This document shows positions 35,083-43,494 of a stretch of DNA of 64,000 nt, piece after piece. This DNA comes from Burkholderia sp. (GTDB lineage: Bacteria > Pseudomonadota > Gammaproteobacteria > Burkholderiales > Burkholderiaceae), in the NCBI GenBank assembly GCA_031253835.1, contig JAIRVP010000007.1, positions 83,962 through 147,961 of the forward strand. The letters are read 5' to 3'. Each line of letters starts with the position of its first letter. Within the stretch, counting starts at the first letter, position 1. The position numbers and the translations under genes were made by a program. The notes beneath the pieces were generated by a model. It was not told the origin of the DNA. It searched no databases and saw nothing but the letters and a program-made list of their open reading frames with translations.

Positions 35083-35688
35083 ATGAGCCTCTACGCACTC
35101 AAACCCAAATTCCAGAACCGTCTGCGCCCGTTCGCGGATTCGCTCGCGGCGCGCGGCGTCACGGCCAACCAGGTCACGCTGTTCGCGGCCGGCGGCTCGA
35201 TCGTCGTCGGCGCGCTCGCCGGCCTCGGCGTGTTCGCCCGCGCGCTGTTCCTGCTGATTCCGCTGTGGCTGTTCGCGCGGATGGCGCTCAACGCGATCGA
35301 CGGGATGCTCGCACGCGAGCACGGGCAGAAGAGCACGCTCGGCGCGTACCTGAACGAGCTCGGCGACATCGTGTCCGACGTCGCGCTCGTGCTGCCGTTC
35401 CTCGCCATCTCCGCGTTCGCTCCGGCGGACGTCTGGCTGTTCGCGCTGACGGCGGTGATCGTCGAATGCGCGGGGCTGATCGGCCCGCTCGTCGGCGCGA
35501 CGCGCCGCTACGACGGCCCGTTCGGCAAGAGTGACCGGGCGCTGGCCCTCGGCGCGTTCGCGCTGTGGATCGGCCTCGGCTTCCCGGTCGGCAGTGTCGC
35601 CGCGTGGTTGTGGCGGCTGCTGATCGTGCTGTCGATCGTGACGGCGGTGCGGCGCGTGAGGGCCGGGATCGCCGAAGCGGGCGGCTGA
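35083..35688 (+). CDS. ynbA: YnbA-like CDP-alcohol phosphotransferase with variant active site
   Basis: A 201-residue membrane enzyme with about 6 TM helices of the CDP-alcohol phosphotransferase family, which joins CDP-DAG to an alcohol. The signature reads NAIDGMLAREHGQKSTLGA then YLNELGD. Against the usual DxxDGxxAR(x8)GxxxDxxxD, the first and third aspartates are both Asn, while DG, AR, G and the last Asp are kept. The metal site must therefore differ from PgsA or PssA, and the alcohol acceptor is unknown. ATG 35083 is close to the divergent promoter region. The symbol follows the resemblance to E. coli YnbA. Confidence 0.82.
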   Translation: MSLYALKPKFQNRLRPFADSLAARGVTANQVTLFAAGGSIVVGALAGLGVFARALFLLIPLWLFARMALNAIDGMLAREHGQKSTLGAYLNELGDIVSDVALVLPFLAISAFAPADVWLFALTAVIVECAGLIGPLVGATRRYDGPFGKSDRALALGAFALWIGLGFPVGSVAAWLWRLLIVLSIVTAVRRVRAGIAEAGG

Positions 35689-35747
35689 TGGGCCGGGCGC
35701 CGGAGGGCGGCGCCACACAATTCGAATAACGAAACGAGAGAAAACGC

Positions 35748-37517
35748 ATGAGCGCACGCACGGCACGTGAGGCCGACTTCATCACGCACGACGGCGAAAC
35801 GCTGTTCTATCGTCACTGGCCCGCGACGGGCCCGCACTGCCGCGGCGCCATCGTGCTGCTGCATCGCGGCCACGAACATTCGGCGCGCGTCGCACACCTC
35901 GTCGACGAGCTCGACCTGCCGGATTTCGCATGCTTCGCTTGGGACGCGCGCGGCCACGGCCGCTCGCCCGGCGCGCGCGGCTACAGCCCGAGTGCCGCCG
36001 CGTCGGTGCGCGACCTGCAGACCTTCGTCGAACATATCCGCGACACGCACGGCATCGCGATCGAGGACATGGCCGTGGTCGGCCAGAGCGTCGGCGCGGT
36101 GCTCGCGGCCACCTGGGCGCACGACTACGCGCCGCCGATCCGCGCGCTCGTCGTCGCGTCGCCGGCGTTCCACATCAAGCTGTACGTGCCGTTCGCGCGG
36201 CCGGGGCTGCGGCTGATGCACAAGCTGCGCGGGCTGTTCTACGTGAACAGCTACGTGAAGCCGAAATTCCTCACGCACGATCCCGAGCGGATCGCGAGCT
36301 ACGCGTCCGACCCGCTGATCACGCGGCCGATCGCGGTCAACATGCTGCTCGACCTGCACGACACCGCGCAGCGGATCGTCGCCGACGCGGCCGCGATCAC
36401 CGTGCCGACGCTGCTGCTGATCTCGGGCGCCGACTGGGTCGTGCATCGCGGCCCGCAGGACCGCTTCTTCGAACGGCTCGGCGCGGCGCGCAAGGAGCGC
36501 ATCGTGCTGCCGGGCTTCTATCACGACACGCTCGGCGAACGCGATCGCGCGCAGGCGCTCGCGCTGCTGCGCGCGTTCGTGCTGCGCGAATTCGATGCGC
36601 CGAGCCCGCGCGTGTCGCTCGCCGACGCCGACCGGCGCGGCGCCTTCCACGACGAATACGCGGCGCTCGGCCGGCCGCCCGCGAACGTGTTCGCGCGGGC
36701 GTACTGGGCGCTGACGCGCGCCGGCCTGAAAGCCGGCGGCGCGCTGTCGGACGGCATCGCGCTCGGGCTCCGGCTCGGCTTCGATTCGGGCTCGACGCTC
36801 GACTACGTGTACCGCAACCGTGCGCAGGGGCGGCTCGGCGTCGGCGCGCTGATCGACCGCACGTACCTCGATTCGCCCGGCTGGGTCGGCATCCGCCAGC
36901 GCAAGGTGCATCTGCAGGAACTGATCGGCACGGCGATCGGCCGCCTGCGCGGCCGCGGCTCGCCAGTGCGGATCGTCGACATCGCGGCCGGCCACGGGCG
37001 CTACGTGCTCGACGCGATCGCGTCGGCCGCCGAGCGCGACGGCGCGGCGCCCGACGACATCACGCTGCGCGACTACAGCCCGCCGAACGTCGAGGCGGGG
37101 CGCGTGCTGATCGCGCAGCGCGGCCTCGAGCCGATCGCGCGCTTCGAGCGCGGCGACGCATTCGACGAAACGTCGCTCGCGACGCTCGAGCCGCGTCCGA
37201 CGCTCGCGATCGTGTCGGGCCTGTACGAGCTGTTCGGCGAGAACGCGCTGATCGAACGCTCGCTGCGCGGGCTCGCGCAGGCCGTGCCGCCGGGCGGCTA
37301 TCTCGTCTATACGGGGCAGCCGTGGCATCCGCAGCTCGAATTCATCGCGCGCGCGCTGAACAATCACCGCGGCGAGGCGACCTGGGTGATGCGCCGCCGC
37401 TCGCAGGCCGAGATGGACGAACTCGTCGCGCGCGCGGGCTTCCGCAAGCTCGACCAGCGGATCGACGAAATGGGCATCTTCACGGTCAGCCTCGCGCAGC
37501 GGGTCGACGCGTCATGA
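35748..37517 (+). CDS. ynbC: YnbC-like alpha/beta hydrolase-methyltransferase fusion
   Basis: A 589-residue two-domain protein. Residues about 10-285 are a serine alpha/beta hydrolase (nucleophile in VVGQSVGAV, acid near SGADWVV, His in GFYHDTLGE), similar to monoacylglycerol lipases. Residues about 350-585 are a class I SAM-dependent methyltransferase with motif I VRIVDIAAGHGRY and a post-motif YSPPNVEAGR. The pairing suggests lipid deacylation and methylation of a headgroup or acyl product. The same fusion occurs in E. coli YnbC. It starts 59 bp after the phosphotransferase gene, and its stop overlaps the next start. Confidence 0.88.
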   Translation: MSARTAREADFITHDGETLFYRHWPATGPHCRGAIVLLHRGHEHSARVAHLVDELDLPDFACFAWDARGHGRSPGARGYSPSAAASVRDLQTFVEHIRDTHGIAIEDMAVVGQSVGAVLAATWAHDYAPPIRALVVASPAFHIKLYVPFARPGLRLMHKLRGLFYVNSYVKPKFLTHDPERIASYASDPLITRPIAVNMLLDLHDTAQRIVADAAAITVPTLLLISGADWVVHRGPQDRFFERLGAARKERIVLPGFYHDTLGERDRAQALALLRAFVLREFDAPSPRVSLADADRRGAFHDEYAALGRPPANVFARAYWALTRAGLKAGGALSDGIALGLRLGFDSGSTLDYVYRNRAQGRLGVGALIDRTYLDSPGWVGIRQRKVHLQELIGTAIGRLRGRGSPVRIVDIAAGHGRYVLDAIASAAERDGAAPDDITLRDYSPPNVEAGRVLIAQRGLEPIARFERGDAFDETSLATLEPRPTLAIVSGLYELFGENALIERSLRGLAQAVPPGGYLVYTGQPWHPQLEFIARALNNHRGEATWVMRRRSQAEMDELVARAGFRKLDQRIDEMGIFTVSLAQRVDAS

Positions 37518-38914
37518 GTGCGCTCGGCGGCGGCGCGGGTGGCCTCGCCGAGCCGGCGGCCGGCCCACGCGACGCGTCGTTCGCGCTGCGCTTCGGCTGG
37601 CTCGCGGCGATGGGCGCGGTGTTCTTCTCGACGTACGGCTTCGCGAACTGGCTCGCCGCGCGCCGCGCGGCGGTGCCGACGTTCGCGTTCGGCTGGGAGC
37701 ACGCGATCCCGTTCGTGCCGTGGACGATCGTGCCGTACTGGTCGATCGACCTGCTGTATGCGCTGTCGTTCTTCTTCTGGACGCGCCGCGCCGATCTGCT
37801 CGATCACGTGAAGCGGCTGCTGACCGTGCAGCTGGTGTCGGTCGCATGCTTCATCGCGTGGCCGCTGCGCTTCGGGTTCGAGCGGCCCGACGCGGGCGGC
37901 GTGGCCGGCGCGCTGTTCACGCTGCTGATGGGCTTCGACAAGCCGTTCAACCAGGCGCCGTCGCTGCACATCGGGTTGCTCGTCGTGCTGTGGGCCGTCT
38001 ATGCGCAGCACCTGCGCGGCACGTTCGCGCGCGTCGTGCTGCACCTGTGGTTCGCGGCGATCGGCGTGTCGGTGCTGACGACCTACCAGCATCACGCGAT
38101 CGACGTGCCGACCGGCGCGGCCGTCGGCTGCCTCGCACTGTTCCTGTTTCCGCTGCGCGATGCGGCAGGCCGCTTGCCGGGCGCCGACGCGTCGCCGAAC
38201 GCGGCCGGCCGCGCGCTCGCACGGCGCTATGCGATCGGCGCGGCGCTGGTCGCGCTGGTGGCCCTGTGGTGCGTGCCGCGCGCGCCGGGCTGGGCGCTGG
38301 CGGCCGGGTGGGTCGCGCTGGCGCTCGCGTGCGTCGCGTGGGCCTACCGGCGCGGCGCGCCCGGTGCATTCCAGAAGGATGCGCACGGACGTTTCCCGGT
38401 CTCCCTCCGCTGGCTGCTCGCGCCGACGATCGCCGGCGCGTTCGTCAATTCACGGCTGTGGACGTTGCGCCAGCCGGCGCCGGTGCGGATCGACGAGCGC
38501 GTGTCGATCGGCCGCACGCCGACGACGCGCGACGTGCGCCGCCACGGCTTCACCGCGCTGGTCGACCTGACCGCCGAGATGCCGCGCTGGGCGGCGGCCG
38601 ATGGATCGCTCGCGTATGCGGCCGTGCCGCAGCTCGACCTCGTCGCGCCGACGGCGGCGCAGCTCGCGCAGGCCGTCGCGGCGCTCGAACGCCTGCACGG
38701 GGAAGGGCGCGACGTGCTGGTCTGCTGCGCGCTCGGCTACGGGCGCAGCGTGCTGTGCGCGGCCGCGTGGCTCGCGGCGCGACGCGGGCTCGGTGACGCG
38801 CGCGACGCGCTGGCCGCGGTGCGCGCGGTGCGGCCGCACGCGGTGTGGTCCGAGGAAGGCGTGGCCGTGCTGCAGGACTGGATCGATCGCCGTCGCGAAG
38901 CGGGACGGGTGTGA
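37514..38914 (+). CDS. ynbD: YnbD-like PAP2 / dual-specificity phosphatase fusion
   Basis: A 466-residue membrane protein. The N-terminal part has about 6 TM helices with a PAP2 (lipid phosphatase) active site: QAPSLHIG and TTYQHHAIDVPTG. After about residue 330 a soluble dual-specificity phosphatase domain follows, with the Cys-X5-Arg loop VCCALGYGRS. PTPMT1-type enzymes show that such phosphatases can dephosphorylate phosphatidylglycerophosphate, so lipid phosphates are plausible substrates for both domains. ATG 37514 overlaps the YnbC stop by 4 bases. Confidence 0.88.
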   Translation: MSALGGGAGGLAEPAAGPRDASFALRFGWLAAMGAVFFSTYGFANWLAARRAAVPTFAFGWEHAIPFVPWTIVPYWSIDLLYALSFFFWTRRADLLDHVKRLLTVQLVSVACFIAWPLRFGFERPDAGGVAGALFTLLMGFDKPFNQAPSLHIGLLVVLWAVYAQHLRGTFARVVLHLWFAAIGVSVLTTYQHHAIDVPTGAAVGCLALFLFPLRDAAGRLPGADASPNAAGRALARRYAIGAALVALVALWCVPRAPGWALAAGWVALALACVAWAYRRGAPGAFQKDAHGRFPVSLRWLLAPTIAGAFVNSRLWTLRQPAPVRIDERVSIGRTPTTRDVRRHGFTALVDLTAEMPRWAAADGSLAYAAVPQLDLVAPTAAQLAQAVAALERLHGEGRDVLVCCALGYGRSVLCAAAWLAARRGLGDARDALAAVRAVRPHAVWSEEGVAVLQDWIDRRREAGRV

Positions 38915-39366
38915 TGCGCGATCCGTCTGCTCCGTTCAGGATTGCCGCCGCGCGCGGCGCGCTCGATGCGGGTGCGTGGGCAATCGCGGCCGCGCTGGCC
39001 GCGGCGGGGGCAGGCTGGTGGATCGCCGCGGGCTGGGCGCCGGCGACGGTCGCCCGCGTGCTGCTGGCCGTCGTCAGCACGGGGTCGGGAATTGCGGCGT
39101 TGTGGTACGCGGTGCGCATCGAGATCGACCGCCGGCTGTTCGCGGCGCTCGCGCGGGCGGCCGCGGGCGATGCGTCGGTCGACGACGGGCTCGCGGCGCT
39201 CGACCGCGCGCTCGTGGATCTCGGCTGGATCGACGCGACGAAGGCCGGACGTGCGCTCGACGTGCGCGTGCGCGGCGCGGTCGGGCTGTGCCGGGCCGGC
39301 GTGCTGGTCGCGATCGTGCAGTGGCTCGCGGTCGGGCTTGCGATCGCGGTGCCGCGGATCGGCTAG
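38914..39366 (+). CDS. Small membrane protein at the end of the phospholipid cassette
   Basis: A 150-residue protein with two or three hydrophobic helices (about 14-34, 38-58 and a C-terminal VLVAIVQWLAVGLAIAV) and a charged middle rich in Arg and Asp. I do not recognise the family. It begins at ATG 38914 (GTG 38911 also possible), overlapping the YnbD stop, so it is translated with the cassette and probably serves the same pathway. Confidence 0.7.
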   Translation: MRDPSAPFRIAAARGALDAGAWAIAAALAAAGAGWWIAAGWAPATVARVLLAVVSTGSGIAALWYAVRIEIDRRLFAALARAAAGDASVDDGLAALDRALVDLGWIDATKAGRALDVRVRGAVGLCRAGVLVAIVQWLAVGLAIAVPRIG

Positions 39367-39388
39367 CGACCGCGCGATGCGTTGGGCG

Positions 39389-40724
39389 TCACGCGTGCGC
39401 GGTGCGCTGCGACCGTGTCCGCTTGGCTTCGTACATCGCCTGATCGGCGTGCTCGATCAGCGCGGTCATGTCGGTGCCGTCATCGGGCATCATCGCGACC
39501 CCGACGCTGACGCCGAGCCGCAACGCGTGCCCCTCGAATTCGAACGGTTCGCCGACCTGCCGCGCGAGCCGCGTGCTTTGCGCGTGCGCATCGTGGCGGG
39601 TGCCGATGTTCGGCAGGATCACCGCGAATTCGTCGCCGCCGACGCGCGCGACCGTGTCCGAGCGCCGTACCACGCCCTGCATCCGCGTGGCGATCTCGCG
39701 CAGCGCGGCGTCGCCCGCACGGTGGCCGAAGCCGTCGTTGATCGGCTTCAGCCCGTCCATGTCGATGTTGAGAATGCCGAGCCGGCCGTTTGCGCGCAGC
39801 GCCGTGTGCATCGACTGGCGCAGGCGATCGTAGAACAGCGCGCGGTTCGGCAGGCCGGTGAGTGCGTCGTGCGTCGCGCGCAGGTACAGCTCGTTCGCCT
39901 CGTTGCGCGCCGCATGGAACATCGCGGCGGCGATCAGCTCGGCCGTCAGGCGCAGCGTGCCGGCGTCGGCCTGCGAGAAACCGTCGACGTCCGGCGACAT
40001 CACCTTCAGCACGCCGACCGTCGTGTCGGCATGCGTGAGCGGCATCACGAGCATCGAGCGCAGGCCGACGCGGCGGCACGCGTCGCGATCGACGCGCGGA
40101 TCGGTTTCCGAATCGACGCAGTGCAGCAATTCGCCTTGCTGCACACACAGGCCCGACAGGCTGCCCGAGCGGCGCAGCCGCAGCCCGAGCATCCCGGCGG
40201 CCGTGCCCGACGCGGCGCGGTACACCATGTCGTCGCCCTCGGCGAACTCGACCGCGGCCGCGCTCGCGCCGGTGAGCAGCGGCACCTGTTCGGCCCAGGG
40301 CCTGTTCCCGCTAATAACGGGCTTGCGCTGGCCCCCAGAAGGGCCGAGCGCAAGGAATGCGACGAAGCGAATACTCAACGTATTCGCGAGGAGCATGACG
40401 CGGCGATCGGCCCTTCTGGGGGCCAGCCCCACGAATGAATTTTTCCAAACAGGGGAACGTGCCTTTCCGCCCGCATTGCGGCGTCGTGCGTCGCTTGTTT
40501 GGCACGACCAAACGGCGCTCCTTACTCCTTGCACTGCGGGCGGAAAGGCACGTTCGCAAGCCCGTTATTAGCGGGAACAGGCCCTAGGCCATCACGCTGC
40601 CGAGGTCGAGGCCGAGCTTCGCGATCTCCGTCTGCACGGCGATGATGCGCAGCAGCGTGTCGGGGGACGGGGTGGCGGTGTCGACGATTTGATTCAAGTC
40701 AGTTTTCCATGAAAGAAAGCGCAT
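39389..40724 (-). pseudogene. GAF-GGDEF diguanylate cyclase gene interrupted by a palindromic element
   Basis: Two parts of one gene are separated by the element at 40297-40585. The 5' part (ATG 40724; residues ending GLDLGSVMA) runs into a stop at the element edge. The 3' part (WAEQVPLLTGASAAAVEF onward) carries the GAF domain and a GGDEF domain with VGGDEFAVI and an intact inhibitory site RRSD five residues before it, so the intact enzyme would have been a feedback-inhibited cyclase. Removing the element restores one open frame. The element offers in-frame starts (ATG 40534 or 40396), so a shortened protein of up to 381 residues might still be made, without the natural N-terminal helix of the GAF domain. 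It is divergent from the cellulose operon. Confidence 0.85.
40297..40585. mobile_element. 289-bp palindromic MITE-like element
   Basis: The ends are 31-bp perfect inverted repeats, 40297-40327 and 40555-40585, beginning AGGGCCTGTTCCCGC. Inside are two perfect stem-loops packed end to end with the terminal repeats: a 20-bp stem (40328-40347 with 40407-40426) containing a nested 8-bp hairpin (40367-40374 with 40380-40387), and a 21-bp stem (40455-40475 with 40535-40555) containing a 6-bp hairpin (40497-40502 with 40508-40513). No transposase is encoded. It either has no target duplication or is flanked by a 4-bp GGCC repeat (40292-40295 and 40587-40590); both readings restore the host frame. 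Probably a non-autonomous element mobilised in trans. Confidence 0.85.
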
Positions 40725-41172
40725 CCGGCGTCGCGGGATTGCGGTAGCATACGCGCCGCCTCGCGGCAGCGTGTCCCGGGCGGCCTGCAACGGACCGCCG
40801 CCGGCCAGCCGCCCCGCGCCGGCAGTATGCCGTTCGACCCGTCCGGCGACAACGGCGCAATTCTTACCATTCGTCCCGCTTGTGCAGCATTTCCGACTGG
40901 TTTGAGGTTTTTTTCGCTTCACCGTCACGAATTTGCGTAAGTTTTGTCCTATTTTTGAGATAGTGTGACAAATGGATGCGCGCCCGTGCCAGGTGCGCGC
41001 AGCACGACGACAGCCATCAAAGAATTCGCCGCGTCGTTTCGATCAATGCATCAGGCCAGTTCGCCAAATGAGGGGAAGCAGTGGGGATGTGCACTCACGG
41101 GCATAGCTGCTTAGCGCGCGTCGGTTCCGACGTGTTCGATGACCGGATCAACCAGACGAAGCGGAGGGCTGC
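40725..41172. other. Upstream region of the cellulose operon
   Basis: About 450 bp between the divergent starts of the interrupted cyclase and bcsB. An AT-rich stretch at about 40905-40975 (TTTTTTCGCTTC, then TTTTGTCCTATTTTTGAGA) is the likely promoter DNA. No gene, riboswitch or clear operator is recognised. Confidence 0.45.
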
Positions 41173-43491
41173 ATGAGGCCCGCCGCGTCGCTGCTCGTCC
41201 TGTCGGTCGCCATGGTTGGCGCGTTCCACACGGCCGCGCTGTCGGCCGCGCCGATGCCGGCGGTGCCGGCCGCCGCGTCGGCTGCCGGACCGGCCGATGC
41301 ATCCGCGCCGGCACTCACGGCTGCGCCGACGGCGGCCAGCACGGCTGCCGCCGGCCTGCCGGCGTCGTCCGTGCACCTGCCGTTCGCGTCGCTCGGCGCG
41401 TTCGATCCGCTGCGCCTGCGCGGTGCCGACGACGCGCGCACGATCAACGCGGGCGTGCGGCTCGACCGCGTGGTGACGGGCGCGCGGTTGCGCCTGACCT
41501 ACGCGTATTCGCCGTCGCTGGTGTTCCCGATGTCGCACCTGAAGGTGTCGGTGAACGGCGAGGTGATCGCGACCGTCCCGTTCGACGCCGCGCGCGCGGG
41601 CCGCACGGTCACGCAAGAGATTCCGATCGATCCGCGTTACTTCTCCGACTTCAACCAGATCGGCCTGCGCCTGATCGCGCACTACACGCTCGATCATTGC
41701 GAGGATCCGTCGAACTCGGCGCTGTGGGCCGACGTGAGCCCGACGAGCGAACTGATCCTCGACGAATCGCCGGTGCGCCTGCCGAACGATCTCGCGCTGC
41801 TGCCCGCGCCGTTCTTCGACCGGCGCGACAACGGCCGCGTGCGGTTGCCTTTCGTGCTGCCGGCCACGCCCGATTCGGCGACGCTGCGCAGCGCGGGCGT
41901 GCTCGCGTCGTGGTTCGGCGCACTGGCCGACTACCGGCATGCGCGCTTCCCGGTGTCGTCCGGGCTGCCGGCCGACGACCAGGCGGTGGTGGTCGGGACG
42001 GCCGCGACGCTGCCGGCCGGCCTCGCACTGCCGTCGATCAACGGCCCGCTGCTCGCGGTGGCCGACAACCCGGCCGCGCCGGGGCGCAAAGTGCTGGTCG
42101 TCACGGGCCGCACGGCGGCCGAGGTCGACGACGCGGTCGCGACGCTCGTGCTCGGCCGCGCGGCGCTGTCGGGGCCGGCGGCGACGGTCGCGCACGTCGA
42201 TTTCGGCGCGCCGCGCAAGCCGTACGACGCGCCGCGCTGGCTGCCGGTGAACCGGCCGATCACGTTTCGCGAGCTCGTCAACGATCCGCGCCAGCTGGAA
42301 GTGCGCGGCACGACGCCCGACGCGATCCGCCTGAACCTGCGCGTGCCGGCCGATCTCCATTCGTGGAACGGCGCGGGCGTGCCGATCACGCTGCGCTATC
42401 GCTATACGGCGCCGACCGTGCAGGACAACTCGACGCTCGCCGTCGAGATCAACGACCAGCTCGTGAAGTCGTACCGGCTCAGACCGGCCCATGCCGAGGA
42501 CGCGCACGGCCGCATGCAGCTGCCGCTGCTGTCGGTACCGGAAGGGCGCGTGACGAGCGATGTCGACATCCCGGCATTCCGCGTCGGCAGCGGCAACCAG
42601 CTGCAGTTCCGCTTCACGCTCGATTCGCAGAAGACGGGGCTCTGTTCGAGCACGGCGACCGAGCCGCAGCGCGCGGCGATCGATCCCGATTCGACGATCG
42701 ACTTCTCGCACTTCGTCCACTACGCGCAATTGCCGAACCTCGCATTCTTCGCGAACAGCGGCTTCCCGTTCACGCGCTTCGCCGACCTGTCGCAGACGGC
42801 CGTCGTGATGCCCGACCGGCCGTCGCCGCAGGAGCTCGAGGCTTACCTGACGATGCTCGGCCACATGGGCGAGTGGACCGGCTTCCCGGCGCTGCGCGTG
42901 CAGGTCGCGCGGCCGGGCGACGTGGCCGCGTTGTCGGGCAGCAAGGATCTGCTCGTGATCGACGGTTCGCCTGCGTCGCCGCTGCTCGCGCAATGGCGCT
43001 CGGCGCTGCCGCTCGCGTTTGGCGAACAGGGCGGTGCGGGCGGCGAGGGCGCCACGCGCGTCGCGTTCACGGTGAAGGAACGCTGGCGCAACGGCGTCGG
43101 TCTCGCCGACGGCGGCGCGCATATCGAGCAGACGGGCCCGCTCGCGGCGCTTGCCGGGTTCGAGCTGCCGGGCAGCCGCGGCCGCAGCGTCGTCGCGCTG
43201 ACGGCGACCGACCAGCCGCGCCTTGGCGATCTGCTCAACGTGTTCGAGAACCCGGGCCTCGTGTCGCAGCTGCAGGGCGACCTCGCGGTGGTGCGGCCGG
43301 GGCAGGTCGACAGCCTGCGCGTCGGCGAGCCGTACGTGGTGGGTTTCGTGCCGTGGTATGCACGCGTGTGGACGCATGCGGCACGGCATCCGGTCGCGCT
43401 CGGCGCGGTCGGCGTCGTCGCGGGGCTGCTGCTCGCGCTCGGCGTGTTCAGCGTGCTGCAGAGAATCGCCGCGCGTCGACGGGGGATGTAA
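41173..43491 (+). CDS. bcsB: Cellulose synthase regulatory subunit BcsB
   Basis: A 772-residue periplasmic subunit anchored by a C-terminal TM helix (about 742-762, VALGAVGVVAGLLLALGVFSVL). The signal peptide ends near ALSAAP. The chain has the paired carbohydrate-binding and flavodoxin-like domains of BcsB (for example LRLTYAYSPSLVFP, FDFNQIGLRL-like YFSDFNQIGL, and TGFPALRVQVARPGDVAALSG). It guides the nascent glucan through the periplasm and completes the BcsA channel. First gene of the operon, with GGAGGGCTGC before ATG 41173. Note that bcsA is about 8 kb downstream instead of adjacent. Confidence 0.95.
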   Translation: MRPAASLLVLSVAMVGAFHTAALSAAPMPAVPAAASAAGPADASAPALTAAPTAASTAAAGLPASSVHLPFASLGAFDPLRLRGADDARTINAGVRLDRVVTGARLRLTYAYSPSLVFPMSHLKVSVNGEVIATVPFDAARAGRTVTQEIPIDPRYFSDFNQIGLRLIAHYTLDHCEDPSNSALWADVSPTSELILDESPVRLPNDLALLPAPFFDRRDNGRVRLPFVLPATPDSATLRSAGVLASWFGALADYRHARFPVSSGLPADDQAVVVGTAATLPAGLALPSINGPLLAVADNPAAPGRKVLVVTGRTAAEVDDAVATLVLGRAALSGPAATVAHVDFGAPRKPYDAPRWLPVNRPITFRELVNDPRQLEVRGTTPDAIRLNLRVPADLHSWNGAGVPITLRYRYTAPTVQDNSTLAVEINDQLVKSYRLRPAHAEDAHGRMQLPLLSVPEGRVTSDVDIPAFRVGSGNQLQFRFTLDSQKTGLCSSTATEPQRAAIDPDSTIDFSHFVHYAQLPNLAFFANSGFPFTRFADLSQTAVVMPDRPSPQELEAYLTMLGHMGEWTGFPALRVQVARPGDVAALSGSKDLLVIDGSPASPLLAQWRSALPLAFGEQGGAGGEGATRVAFTVKERWRNGVGLADGGAHIEQTGPLAALAGFELPGSRGRSVVALTATDQPRLGDLLNVFENPGLVSQLQGDLAVVRPGQVDSLRVGEPYVVGFVPWYARVWTHAARHPVALGAVGVVAGLLLALGVFSVLQRIAARRRGM

Positions 43492-43494
43492 CGG

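Noticed and set aside
40311..40559. Short open frames inside the palindromic element
   Set aside because: They are Arg-rich, follow from the inverted-repeat sequence and have no domain. They are not a transposase, although one frame gives the interrupted cyclase a possible new start.
39389..40724. Possible assembly artefact as the reason for the split cyclase
   Set aside because: The inserted DNA has exact 31-bp terminal inverted repeats and its removal restores the frame, which an assembly error would not produce. A draft-assembly join at a repeat cannot be wholly excluded.
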